64,000 nucleotides of DNA from contig JAJDVJ010000176.1 of the NCBI GenBank assembly GCA_022826205.1, positions 1-64,000 on the forward strand, in the 5' to 3' direction. Shown piece after piece: positions 39,025 through 47,717 of the stretch. This stretch comes from Silicimonas sp. Lineage in GTDB: Bacteria; Pseudomonadota; Alphaproteobacteria; Rhodobacterales; Rhodobacteraceae. A program made the position numbers and the translations under genes. The notes beneath the pieces were generated by a model, which saw only the letters and a program-made list of their open reading frames with translations, was not told the DNA's origin and did not search any database. Numbering within the stretch: position 1 is the stretch's first letter; every line of letters starts with the position of its first letter.

Positions 39025-39514
39025 GAGGTCCATCGCGGTGCACTGGGAGTCTAGACCATAGGCCAGGCAGTTGAAACATGGTTGGCGCGTGCCCGTTCGG
39101 CGAGAACATGCCAATGAGTCTTGGGGGCATTTGCATCTATCGGGCAACCGCAGCCCTTGATTCCTTGCCGACCAAGTCAGGGCATGACCGAGGTAGTTCT
39201 TTGGCCGTCAATGGCGTTGGAACCAATCCGGTGATCATGGGCGCGGTTGATTCCGGCGCGCAGCTCGCATTGCTGGACCTCCGACCGGATGCAATGACTT
39301 GCTTTGGTTGACTTGGTCTTGCTTGAATTAGCCAGAGTCCGAAGGGACCTTCCGCGGGGCTGCATCAATTTAGCGCCGTCCATCTCAGGTGCGAAATTGC
39401 CGGGGTTGTGTGTTTTTGGCAACTCAGGGAAAGAACGGGGATGGCAAGGCAATCCGTCAATTGTGAAACACCGGCGAATTGCCGACTGAGGCACAGAAGA
39501 GCCGCTGGAGCTGG
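39025..39514. other. Intergenic region between lptF and the catabolic island
   Basis: About 490 bases hold no recognised gene. The lptF promoter must lie at the left end. In many Proteobacteria pepA begins here divergently; no LptF-facing pepA sequence was recognised in any frame. The right end is the tail of the island's last permease. No terminator with a U-run, tRNA or att-like repeat was seen. Confidence 0.45.
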
Positions 39515-40174
39515 CTAATCGGAAACCGAAAGTCTCTTTTCCATCAGCCGTGTTGTATAGGTCAGAGGCCAGATGACGACAATGAACACTATTGCAACGG
39601 CAGTGTAACTCTCGATCGGATTGAAGAAATTGGATGAGATGATTCGCGCACTGTGGAGCAATTCGTAGTAGGCGATAATCGAGGCGATCGCCGTCGCCTT
39701 GATCATTTCGACCGCACGGTTTGTCAGTGGCGGGAGCATTCGCTTGATCGCCTGAGGTAGGATCACTCGCCCCATGGTTTGCCTGTAGTTCATACCGAGT
39801 GCCCGGCAGGCTTCCCACTGACCCCGGGCGATATTTTGAATGCCGCCGCGAAAGATCTCGGCGCAATAGGCTGCCCCATTGAGCGAAACACCAAGGACAC
39901 CGGCCCAAAACGGGGTGATCTTGATGCCGGTGAAGACAGGGAATGCGAAGAAGAACCAGATGATCTGAACCAGAACAGGTGTGTTGCGAAAGAACTCAAC
40001 GAATGCGGTCGCTGGAATGCGAAACACCAAGGACCGAGAATACCTCGCGGATCCGACAACCAGACCAATACTCATGGACATCGCAATGCAGACAAAGCCC
40101 ATGTGCATGGTGCCGACAAGTCCGCGCCAAATGACCGGCCAGTTCGCGAGAATGCTTTGGTAGTCCCAGATCAT
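39515..40174 (-). CDS. Polar amino acid ABC transporter permease (island, second)
   Basis: This 219-residue membrane protein has the His/Glu/Gln/Arg permease signature: VEFFRNTPVLVQIIWFFFAF, AEIFRGGIQNIARGQWEACR and ALGMNYRQTMGRVILPQAIK, then MIKATAIASIIAYYELLHSA. It is paired with another permease 18 bases upstream, forming a heterodimeric channel of the HisM/HisQ kind. Together with the binding protein at 40932 and the ATPase at 49769 it makes a complete importer. Confidence 0.93.
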   Translation of the reverse strand: MIWDYQSILANWPVIWRGLVGTMHMGFVCIAMSMSIGLVVGSARYSRSLVFRIPATAFVEFFRNTPVLVQIIWFFFAFPVFTGIKITPFWAGVLGVSLNGAAYCAEIFRGGIQNIARGQWEACRALGMNYRQTMGRVILPQAIKRMLPPLTNRAVEMIKATAIASIIAYYELLHSARIISSNFFNPIESYTAVAIVFIVVIWPLTYTTRLMEKRLSVSD

Positions 40175-40192
40175 AGCGCGTTTCGATCCATC

Positions 40193-40867
40193 TCAGTGAC
40201 CACCTGCCTCTCCAGTACGCGCCAGATAGACCTCGACACGTCCGGTAATGATGCTCGCGACATAAATGAAGCCAAAGTAGAAAAGCGCTACGACGGAATA
40301 GATTTCCAGAGGCCGGTATGTCTCCTGTACGAGCGCGTTGGCATTGTACATCAGATCGGCATAGGCCACGGTCGAGACCAGCGTCGTTCCTTTCAGCAAT
40401 TCGACACTGCGTTCAAAAAATGCTGCGACCATGCGCTTGATCGCGATGGGCAGTACTACCCTGCGTGTGCTTTGTGCCGGAGTCATGGCCAGCGCCATAG
40501 ATGCCTCGACCAATCCTTTTTCGACCGAGACAATGCCGGCACGAAAGATCTCGGCAAAAAATGCCGCCGAAGCAATCCCTAGCGTGACGACAGATGCCTC
40601 GAATGATCCGATGCGGAGTCCCAGAATAAGTGGGGCCGCGAAAAAGACCCAGAAAAGGGTTACGATCGGTGGTGTCGATCGCATGATCTCAATCACGACC
40701 AAAGCCGGCCAGGACAGCAACCTGGACTGTGACAGGCGCATGAGCGCCAATGCCAGTCCAACCGGCAGCCCCAGAAGCAGGGAAACGACGAACACTTTGA
40801 GAGAATTAACGAATCCGAGCGCGAGAAAGTCCCAATTTGCCCAGACCGGCGAGAAATCCCATTGCAT
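40193..40867 (-). CDS. Polar amino acid ABC transporter permease (island, first)
   Basis: This 224-residue permease is of the same family: VIEIMRSTPPIVTLFWVFFA, AEIFRAGIVSVEKGLVEASM, and VVLPIAIKRMVAAFFERSVE followed by LLKGTTLVSTVAYADLM. It lies between the binding-protein gene (64 bases upstream) and the second permease. The substrate is unknown; the family takes polar amino acids, opines or related cationic compounds. Confidence 0.93.
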   Translation of the reverse strand: MQWDFSPVWANWDFLALGFVNSLKVFVVSLLLGLPVGLALALMRLSQSRLLSWPALVVIEIMRSTPPIVTLFWVFFAAPLILGLRIGSFEASVVTLGIASAAFFAEIFRAGIVSVEKGLVEASMALAMTPAQSTRRVVLPIAIKRMVAAFFERSVELLKGTTLVSTVAYADLMYNANALVQETYRPLEIYSVVALFYFGFIYVASIITGRVEVYLARTGEAGGH

Positions 40868-40931
40868 GCCGCAAGCACCCTGACTTCAAGCGATTTGTCC
40901 CGCGCCGAATCTGGCGCGGGACCGATAGACG

Positions 40932-41810
40932 TTACCAGTATTCGCGCTGGATCGCAGGCACTGACGACGGGTCGATTCCGCGGAAGGCAAGGAACTCCTC
41001 GTACCACTGCGTAACCGTGCCGGTCGCATAGTAGTAGCTGGTGGCTTGGTCCACCCAGCGTTGGAACGACTTGTCGGGAAGGCGCTGCATTCCGGTCTGG
41101 CTCTGCGCCACGCGCGTGGGTTGCGGAATGATGATCTTGCCGGTCTGGATCCTGCTGTGCAACATGGTCAGCGCAGGTCCGAATAGCGAAGCGGCATTTG
41201 CACGACCGGACTGGAATGCCGCAACCGATTCCGGATTGTTCGGGAATCCAAGAACGGTCGCGTTCGGCGCCGAAGCTTTGGCGTATGTTTCCATCACTGA
41301 GCCTTGGGGGACCGCGATGGTGACGCCATCGTTGTTAAGGTCCTCCCAGGAGGTCGCGCCGGAAAGCTCGTCATTCACGAGAACCGCTTGGGCATGGAAC
41401 ACGAGCGGGGACAGCGTGAAGTCGATAGCTAAAGCACGCTGCGGTGTGCCGTCGAGAACCGCCACAATGTCGATCTGGTCTGACTGCAGCGCGGCAATCA
41501 GCGAAGGGAAGGCCATTTCGTGGATCTCAAGTTCCACGCCCAAAGCATCGGCCATGGCGCGACCATAGCTAATGGCAAACCCGATCCATTCACCGGTTGC
41601 TGCATCGTAGAAGGCCCAAGGCTCCGCCTTGGCCACGCCTATCCGCAGGCGCCCTGAGTTTCTTACTGCATTGAGCGAGGCCGCATCGGCCTGGGCAGCC
41701 GCCTCCTTTGGCGTCATGAGTGTGCCCGTGGCAGCGACCGCACTCGCAGCCAATAGCGTGGTTCCTGCTGCATGGCCAAAGAATCCACGTCGGGATACAT
41801 CGTTGGTCAT
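40932..41810 (-). CDS. Amino acid-type ABC substrate-binding protein with Tat signal
   Basis: This 292-residue family 3 binding protein starts with a twin-arginine signal (MTNDVSRRGFFGHAAGTTLL and AASAVAATG). The mature part has LRIGVAKAEPWAFYDAATGE, GFAISYGRAMADALGVELEI, LQSDQIDIVAVLDGTPQRAL and QWYEEFLAFRGIDPSSVPA. The Tat route is unusual for such proteins but known. The ATG at 41810 follows GGAGGA. It heads the transporter unit of the island, with two candidate GntR sites at 41830-41860 in front. Confidence 0.92.
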   Translation of the reverse strand: MTNDVSRRGFFGHAAGTTLLAASAVAATGTLMTPKEAAAQADAASLNAVRNSGRLRIGVAKAEPWAFYDAATGEWIGFAISYGRAMADALGVELEIHEMAFPSLIAALQSDQIDIVAVLDGTPQRALAIDFTLSPLVFHAQAVLVNDELSGATSWEDLNNDGVTIAVPQGSVMETYAKASAPNATVLGFPNNPESVAAFQSGRANAASLFGPALTMLHSRIQTGKIIIPQPTRVAQSQTGMQRLPDKSFQRWVDQATSYYYATGTVTQWYEEFLAFRGIDPSSVPAIQREYW

Positions 41811-41829
41811 GGTTTTCCTCCTTGGCAGA

Positions 41830-41860
41830 TTGTATACTTGATCGTCTAAATTGGATACAT
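41830..41860. promoter_or_regulatory. Candidate GntR operator pair before island transporter
   Basis: TTGTATACTT (41830-41839) and TTGGATACAT (41851-41860; reverse complement ATGTATCCAA) face each other 11 bases apart, 20-50 bases upstream of the binding-protein start. Both resemble the TTGTATCCAA sequence found before the flavoenzyme gene and the TTGTATCC before the GMC gene. FadR-type GntR proteins often bind short palindromes like TTGTATACAA. Confidence 0.55.
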
Positions 41861-41895
41861 ATTTCACGGAATGTCAATGCCTTTCTTCGTGGGAT

Positions 41896-43263
41896 TCACA
41901 AGACACTTGCCTGCGCAATCTCCTTCAAGTGCGATACGAAGGCCGAATTTGCGTATCGGGACAACCCGAGTTGCGGGGCATAGCTGGGCAATTCCCCTCC
42001 ACAGATCATTTGGGCCAGCAGATAGCCAGAAGCGCAGGCTGCCATTGTGCCAAATCCGGAAAGCGCACCGACGACGTAGCTACCCTCTGGTCCTACGGGT
42101 CCGATCAGGGGCCAATTTTCCGCCGTCATCGTATAATAACCGCCGTAGTGACTCATTTGCCTTGGCAGCCGCCCGAAATATTGCCGAAGGCTTGGGTGTA
42201 ACCGAGCGGCGCCCCGCAGCACGATTTCGGGAAACCGGTGGTCAAGCTCTGGTGTCATACACGGCGTAGATGGTGTCGTATTGTATGCCCAGCCAAGTTT
42301 GATCCAAGAACCTCTCTCTCCGCCTTCGGCCTTGCAGTGAATGCTGCCTGGCATGCGTTCGGTCAACCATGCGGTCTCAGGGGACTCGGCGAGGAGCGCC
42401 CGTTCATCCTCGCTCCAGTCGATCGCCTGGGAGTCGAGATCGATCGTAAAGGGCATGTCGCGCGGAATTGTCCTTTTTACGTCCTGAAAGGCGACTTTCT
42501 GTTGTCGAACATTTGTCACTGGAAGATCAAGGCCAAGCATGGCGCCAATGTCACCAATGAATGGTCCGGCGGCATTCACCACGATGTCCCCCTTGAGGTC
42601 CTCAGTTCCACTCGCTGAACTGATTTCGACCGAGAACCCGGAAGTGGTCGTCCTTGCACCTGTAACCACCCCCGATTTTCGCTCGGCGCCTGCTGCACGC
42701 GCCTTGCTGAGCATGATTATGCCTAGTTGCTGGCTGTCGATGTCGCCGGCCCGCCGGATATGCAGTACCGTCGCGACTTCCTGGTCGTAGCCGGGGAAGA
42801 CGCGGCGAATGAGCGGCTGGCTGGTCAAGATGTCGACGCCATCAGGAGCACGCGACCAATCATCGTGGCCGGGCGGATGATAGCTCTTCGGCGCCGCACT
42901 CGTGTGGAACCGAATAGCATCCATCCCGGCATCGGCATAACCATCATACAAGGCAGCGACGAGATCATCGATTTCCGAGTTGCGAGTCGCAAGCGCGTAA
43001 CCCCTCCGGGTCATGTTGAACGCGTTGTCGGTTTCCCGAGCTAGGTCCTCCATTAGCGAGATCGAGAGATCGGTGAAGCCAGTCATCACCGGGTGTGGCC
43101 ACCAGTTGCGATAGTTTTCTCCCGATTGGGCCGACGTGAGTGCCATGGGAGAACCTTGGTCGACGACGATCACCTGACCAATCTCTGCCCGTCTGGTCAG
43201 AAAGTGGGCAACTGAGATTCCGGCGATGCCACAACCGATGACAATCACAGACCGCTTAGCCAT
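41896..43263 (-). CDS. FAD-dependent DAO-family oxidoreductase (amine/D-amino acid dehydrogenase-like)
   Basis: This 455-residue flavoenzyme has the FAD-binding motif VIGCGIAGISVAHFLTRR at the start, VIVVDQGSPMALTSAQSGEN, GDIVVNAAGPFIGDIGAMLG mid-protein and PLIGPVGPEGSYVVGALSGF near the end. The family includes sarcosine oxidase, glycine oxidase, DadA and D-amino acid oxidases; the exact substrate cannot be told. There is no signal peptide. It is transcribed alone or with the transporter genes downstream (85-base gap with its own candidate operators). It may pass electrons to the ETF encoded at 44129-45846. Confidence 0.88.
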   Translation of the reverse strand: MAKRSVIVIGCGIAGISVAHFLTRRAEIGQVIVVDQGSPMALTSAQSGENYRNWWPHPVMTGFTDLSISLMEDLARETDNAFNMTRRGYALATRNSEIDDLVAALYDGYADAGMDAIRFHTSAAPKSYHPPGHDDWSRAPDGVDILTSQPLIRRVFPGYDQEVATVLHIRRAGDIDSQQLGIIMLSKARAAGAERKSGVVTGARTTTSGFSVEISSASGTEDLKGDIVVNAAGPFIGDIGAMLGLDLPVTNVRQQKVAFQDVKRTIPRDMPFTIDLDSQAIDWSEDERALLAESPETAWLTERMPGSIHCKAEGGERGSWIKLGWAYNTTPSTPCMTPELDHRFPEIVLRGAARLHPSLRQYFGRLPRQMSHYGGYYTMTAENWPLIGPVGPEGSYVVGALSGFGTMAACASGYLLAQMICGGELPSYAPQLGLSRYANSAFVSHLKEIAQASVL

Positions 43264-43282
43264 CGAGCAGTTCTCCGAATTT

Positions 43283-43313
43283 TTGTATCCAATTCAAAAA
43301 TGATTGTATAAAT
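43283..43313. promoter_or_regulatory. Candidate GntR operators before flavoenzyme gene
   Basis: TTGTATCCAA (43283-43292) and TTGTATAAAT (43304-43313) are direct repeats starting 21 bases apart, 20-50 bases before the flavoenzyme ATG at 43263. The first is one base from a perfect TTGTATACAA-like palindrome. The same motif recurs in front of the transporter and GMC/ProC genes. Confidence 0.55.
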
Positions 43314-44128
43314 TGTGACGTTGTCAACCAGTTTTGCCGGGTTCTCGCAATCCTTGGGCACTTGGACCAGCTACCCAACCACAAATCTTCCCATCAACTT
43401 GATGTGGAGTTGGCAGGTCCGCCCAAGCCGAGTCCGATTCAACTCGTTCCGATTCTGCGGCAATGCAGCAGCGCCAAGGTCAAGTGCAAGTTCCGGTGCT
43501 TCGCGGAACCGCGCGGTCATGCCCGGAGCGAACGGCTTCACTTGGCAGATGTCGATTTGGAGCGGAGCAGCTGCCGGGGCACGATTCACTTGGTCTTCAT
43601 TCCGGCGGATCCCGATGCTCGCGGACGGGCAACGTCGATGGCGGGCCGACCTGCGACTTGGACGAGTCAGGCTGATCATCGCTGCCCGTTGAGCGAGCCG
43701 TCCGTCACTGGACCGTAGGCAGCCCATTCGCATTCGAGACCTGCGGCGTTGCCAAGTGCGGCACGCCCGGCTTGGCGGTGCGATTGCCAATTCAGAAGGC
43801 GGTCCGTTGGCCGCAAGCCCCGGCGCGGGACAAAGGACCACACGCACAAGGGCTCCTGAGCTTCTCCGTCTCATCGGTGCGCCGAACGAACTCCTCGACG
43901 CCAAGTTCAAGGCGCGGTTTGGCCTCAATGACAAGGCAGTTCATGAAAGGCAGGCGAAGTGCGTTCCGGCCGGTGCAACTCAGTTCCATTTCGGAATTCC
44001 TTGTCGCGCTCCAAATCCGGACGTGCCATCGGTTTGGCTTGCCTTCCGTTTTCGCGGCGAGTGGCACGACAAGTGCAGGCACCATCCTGCAATCGACCAA
44101 ACCAACGTCCTTTTGGATGCGAGAACGG
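43314..44128. other. Long gap inside the island, no recognised gene
   Basis: About 815 bases separate etfB from the flavoenzyme gene. Three overlapping frames are open across 43371-43934 on one strand or the other, but none has a known domain or a ribosome site. It may be a decayed gene or a leftover of the rearrangement that built the island. No inverted repeats typical of insertion sequences were picked out. Confidence 0.4.
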
Positions 44129-44878
44129 TCATCGCCGCAATAGACCGTGAGACTTGACCTCTTGCAGAAAGACATCGGCCAGTTCTTCGGGATTGCCTTC
44201 GATGATCCGCCCTGAATTGAGGGCTTGCGTGGCAGTCAGGATCGTGCGCAGCCGATCGGCATGGTCGGGCGAACCTGGTGCATTGAGTGCGACCGAACGA
44301 CGCGGCGCATCCGTCAAATCAGGTTTGGGTAGGTCCAGGCCTTCTTCTTCCACAACGCCTATCTCGACCTTCCGGGACGCGGCGAATCGCGGGATTCCCG
44401 GCGACACCGCCGGTGATGCCACCGTACCGAGAAAGGGGCCCTCGGTCTGCCACACAGCACGCGCCCCATGGCACATTGATGTTTCGCAGCGCCAACCATC
44501 TGAGCAAGGAGTTGCCTCGAGAATTCCAGCCAGAACTGGCCATCGGAGGCTGCGCGCGATTACGTAGGGCAAAAGTCCCGTTCCTAGTCCCATTGCGGAC
44601 CTTGTCCCGGTCAGAACAGCGTCGACATTGGTTTCAACGGCTCTCCGTGCGAGTGCTGAAGCCGGGTCTGGAGACCGGATCCAGACCAAGCTGGAATCCC
44701 CGAATCCGGCGAACGTCAGCAAATCTTCCTGCCTGTTCCCTGTAGAGACATGGACGATCTCGACCTCTGCTCCTGATGCTAGGGCAATCGCCAGCGCCAA
44801 AGTCTCGGACGAGGCGCGAAAGCGGTTCCCGGTGGTTGGATGACAGGGTAGCGAGACGGCGACTAGAACCCTTGTCAT
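44129..44878 (-). CDS. etfB: Electron transfer flavoprotein beta subunit (DgcAB-linked)
   Basis: This 249-residue protein has the ETF alpha/beta Rossmann-like fold: MTRVLVAVSLPCHP, SETLALAIALASGAEVEIVH and VDAVLTGTRSAMGLGTGLLP, then YVIARSLRWPVLAGILE. The beta subunit binds AMP and helps position FAD in the alpha subunit. Its ATG overlaps the etfA stop by four bases. The order dgcA-dgcB-etfA-etfB is the one known from dimethylglycine catabolism. It differs from housekeeping ETF-beta in being divergent in sequence. The end of the operon is here. Confidence 0.85.
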   Translation of the reverse strand: MTRVLVAVSLPCHPTTGNRFRASSETLALAIALASGAEVEIVHVSTGNRQEDLLTFAGFGDSSLVWIRSPDPASALARRAVETNVDAVLTGTRSAMGLGTGLLPYVIARSLRWPVLAGILEATPCSDGWRCETSMCHGARAVWQTEGPFLGTVASPAVSPGIPRFAASRKVEIGVVEEEGLDLPKPDLTDAPRRSVALNAPGSPDHADRLRTILTATQALNSGRIIEGNPEELADVFLQEVKSHGLLRR

Positions 44879-45846
44879 TTTCTGCGGTCCAAGTGGGCAA
44901 GCACACGGTGCATGAAGGTCTCGGCATCGCACCGCAGTGTCAGGTCGGCACGCGCGGCCATGGGACAGCTCGAGTCAGTGTTGACTGCGATGACGCATTG
45001 ACAATCATCGATGCCTTCCAGATGCTGAACGGCTCCGGATATGCCAAGCGCCACATAGACATCCGCTGCAATGCGCTCGCCACTCGTCCCGATCTGCCGG
45101 TCGCGAGGCATCTGCCCGGAATCGACCAAGTTTCGACTGGCGCCAGGAGTTGCACCTAACGCATTGACGAAACGATGAAAAAGGCCAAGATCACGAACTC
45201 CCGCACCTGCTGCCACGACGAAGCGCGCGTTCGGGAGCGCCGTCCGTTCCGGCTCAGGCTCAATGGTGCGGAGAAGCCGGGGACCACCTTCAGGGACGTT
45301 GCACAGAGGCGGCAGAACAGCCTCGCGCGTAACCCTTGGCGTCGCGGCGGGAGCGGAGATGCGCCGGTCCACCAGAAGAATCCGGGGCAAGGGAGCGACC
45401 ACCTCCTTGCCCGGCAAGTTAGTTGCGGACCAAACCAGTCCGGCTCCGATTGCAACCACGTGCACCGCAATGCTCAATTCCAGGTCCACCGCCAATCGCC
45501 GCCCAAGATCGGAATACCTGCCTCCGTCCTCGGGCAGGATGATGGCGTAGGGGCAAAGAGTCATCCAGACTGCAGGAAGCACTTCGGGTTCTTCCCTGAC
45601 CACCAGATCGACCGCATGGGCCGAGAGCGCTTCCGGCGAATGGGAGGAGAGCGCAAGAACCGGGCGTTCTTCGCCGGCAAGCGCGCGGGCGGCTTTGGCC
45701 ACGACCAGGAGTTGCTGTTCAGACCTGCCCGGAACGGCAACGACACATTCTGCCGGTGGGAGATTCGGTGACGACGCTTTCGCATCCGTCGACGGGGCCA
45801 CTTTTCGTGCCCGTCGGACGGCGAAGGGGTCGTGTCGACGTATCAC
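44875..45846 (-). CDS. etfA: Electron transfer flavoprotein alpha subunit (DgcAB-linked)
   Basis: This protein is about 323 residues long. The C-terminal FAD domain is clear: ARFVVAAGAGVRD, ALGATPGASRNLVDSGQMPR, TSGERIAADVYVALGISGAV, QHLEGIDDCQCVIAVNTDSS. The N-terminal domain is more divergent. GTG 45846 overlaps the dgcB stop as GTGA, which sets the start; the open frame upstream lies inside dgcB. With EtfB it should accept electrons from a flavin dehydrogenase of the island and hand them to the iron-sulfur protein DgcB or to the quinone pool. Confidence 0.88.
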   Translation of the reverse strand: MIRRHDPFAVRRARKVAPSTDAKASSPNLPPAECVVAVPGRSEQQLLVVAKAARALAGEERPVLALSSHSPEALSAHAVDLVVREEPEVLPAVWMTLCPYAIILPEDGGRYSDLGRRLAVDLELSIAVHVVAIGAGLVWSATNLPGKEVVAPLPRILLVDRRISAPAATPRVTREAVLPPLCNVPEGGPRLLRTIEPEPERTALPNARFVVAAGAGVRDLGLFHRFVNALGATPGASRNLVDSGQMPRDRQIGTSGERIAADVYVALGISGAVQHLEGIDDCQCVIAVNTDSSCPMAARADLTLRCDAETFMHRVLAHLDRRK

Positions 45847-47717
45847 GTCTCGATGCCAGCGGCACGAGCGAGGAGTTCGGCGATGTCTGCGATTTCGGCA
45901 TTCCGGTCGGAAACGCCTTCGAGCATGACCGCGCAATTCGGGCAGGCCACCGCCACCACCGATGCACTTGTCGCAACTGCATCAGCCATCCGAATGTCAG
46001 GGATGCGGCGCTTGCCGGGAATGTCAGTGACCGGAGCCCCTCCACCGCCGCCACAACAGCGTGAGCGACCGCGCGCACGTTCCATCTCCACCAATTCGCC
46101 TGCAATGGATGACAGGATTCGGCGCGGTGCGTCGAACTCTCCACAATAGCGACCAAGATAGCAGGGGTCATGATACGTGATCCTGCCTGCCATGCCCGTC
46201 AGGTCACCGAGCCTTCCGTCCGCTACGAGCCGGTCAAGCAGTTGACTGTGATGGAGCACTCGTGGAACCTCGCCGTAGGCCGTATATTCCTCAGTCATGA
46301 CGTGCAGGACATGTGGATCGGGCGTTATGATCATCCCGATGCGATAGCTTTGCAACGTGGCGATGTTGAGCCTTGCAAGCCGCTGAAAGGTTGCCTCGTC
46401 GCCGAGACGCCGGGCCAGATCACCACAGTCGCGTTCTTCTTCGCCAAGGATCGCGGGCTCTATGCCCGCGCGGTGCAGTAGCCCCACGAGCGCCCGCAAT
46501 GTGCGTTGTCCTCTCGAATCGAAGGCGGCATTACCCGCCCAGAGCAGCAGTTCAGTCTCCCTGATGTCCGAAACTAGCGGAAGGTCCAGTCCCGCTGCCC
46601 AGTCGAATCTCCGTGCCGGATCGTCACCCCCGGGGGTGTCAGCAACCAAATAGTTGTTCAGCGCTGCTGCCCCGTGGGCTGGAATCGCGGCCCTTTCCAA
46701 TACCTCGAAGCGGCGGAGATCCATGATCGCATCGACGTGCTCGATGAACATGGGACATTCCTCGACACACGCGCGGCAGGTGGTGCAGGACCAAATCGTT
46801 TGCGCCTGCACAAATCCGGGTATGATCGCGTGCCTGGTCGGTGTCGTGACGGTTGGAGCGCCCGGATGACCCTGTCCGTCGTAATCACCAAGCGGCAATT
46901 CGCAGGCCCGGGCGAGATCGTTTACCAAGGCCTTGGGGTTCAACGGCTGAGCCGCTGCAAAGGCCGGACAGGCCGCCTCGCAGCGCCCGCATTCGACACA
47001 CGCATCGAAATTGAGACGCCGCGTCCAGTTCCAGTCGGTTGCCTCTTTCACGCCCAAACGTGGTTCGTTCAGGGCGAGGGGGGTCAGTGCGGTGCCCCGA
47101 TCGGGCGATTCGGCGAACCGGCCTGGCCGTTCGTGAAACGCAAGATTGAGAACGCCGGCGAGGGCGTGTCGCAGCGGAGCCCGCCACGAGGCGGCAGCCA
47201 ACGTGTAAAAGAGCCCGGCAGCCAAGACGCTTCCTGCTGACCAGCTTTGCCCCGACGACAGGAACCAGCCAGCAAATCCAAGCGATGTGAATCCGAGCGC
47301 AGGACCGAGAATCCGCCACTGCCCTTGCGAAGGCGAGGCAGGATATCCCTCAATTCGACCAGACCGGCGCAGAATGGAGAGGCTCGCGCCCCCCAGCATT
47401 GCGGCTGCACTAACCAGTCCTGCCAAGCGGAGGAAGTACTCGCCTGGCCAGGCGAGAGTAAGGCAGCAGCACAGAAGGGCTGCAAGAAACCCCCCCGCCA
47501 CGAGGATGTGCATCCATGACCCAAGCCGATCGCGGTCAACCTTTTCGTGGACATCCACCAGGTAGCGGCGTGGCACCCTGAAGAGCGCCGGGATGATCGG
47601 GATCTGACGGGGTCGCCCACGGCGATAGATGGCAATTCTGCGGAGCAAGCCAATGCTGAATACCACGAATGTCACCATAACGGCGAAGCTCAATGCGGCG
47701 ACCGGTTCCACCTGCAT
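45843..47717 (-). CDS. dgcB: DgcB-like iron-sulfur heterodisulfide-reductase-type electron-transfer protein
   Basis: This 624-residue protein has N-terminal membrane segments (FAVMVTFVVFSIGLLRRIAI; further helices to about residue 180), then two 4Fe-4S ferredoxin motifs (CVECGRCEAACP from residue 240 and CTTCRACVEECP from residue 311). CCG-type cysteine-rich segments follow (YHDPCYLGRYCGEF, RSRCCGGGGGAP, CPNCAVML). This matches DgcB, which in dimethylglycine catabolism links EtfAB to the membrane quinone pool. The gene starts directly after the dgcA stop and overlaps etfA by four bases. The symbol is by family; the substrate of this cluster may differ. Confidence 0.88.
   Translation of the reverse strand: MQVEPVAALSFAVMVTFVVFSIGLLRRIAIYRRGRPRQIPIIPALFRVPRRYLVDVHEKVDRDRLGSWMHILVAGGFLAALLCCCLTLAWPGEYFLRLAGLVSAAAMLGGASLSILRRSGRIEGYPASPSQGQWRILGPALGFTSLGFAGWFLSSGQSWSAGSVLAAGLFYTLAAASWRAPLRHALAGVLNLAFHERPGRFAESPDRGTALTPLALNEPRLGVKEATDWNWTRRLNFDACVECGRCEAACPAFAAAQPLNPKALVNDLARACELPLGDYDGQGHPGAPTVTTPTRHAIIPGFVQAQTIWSCTTCRACVEECPMFIEHVDAIMDLRRFEVLERAAIPAHGAAALNNYLVADTPGGDDPARRFDWAAGLDLPLVSDIRETELLLWAGNAAFDSRGQRTLRALVGLLHRAGIEPAILGEEERDCGDLARRLGDEATFQRLARLNIATLQSYRIGMIITPDPHVLHVMTEEYTAYGEVPRVLHHSQLLDRLVADGRLGDLTGMAGRITYHDPCYLGRYCGEFDAPRRILSSIAGELVEMERARGRSRCCGGGGGAPVTDIPGKRRIPDIRMADAVATSASVVAVACPNCAVMLEGVSDRNAEIADIAELLARAAGIET

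Noticed and set aside
43371-43934. Overlapping open frames as a possible recombinase or transposase gene.
   Set aside because: No catalytic motif or ribosome site could be recognised in any frame.
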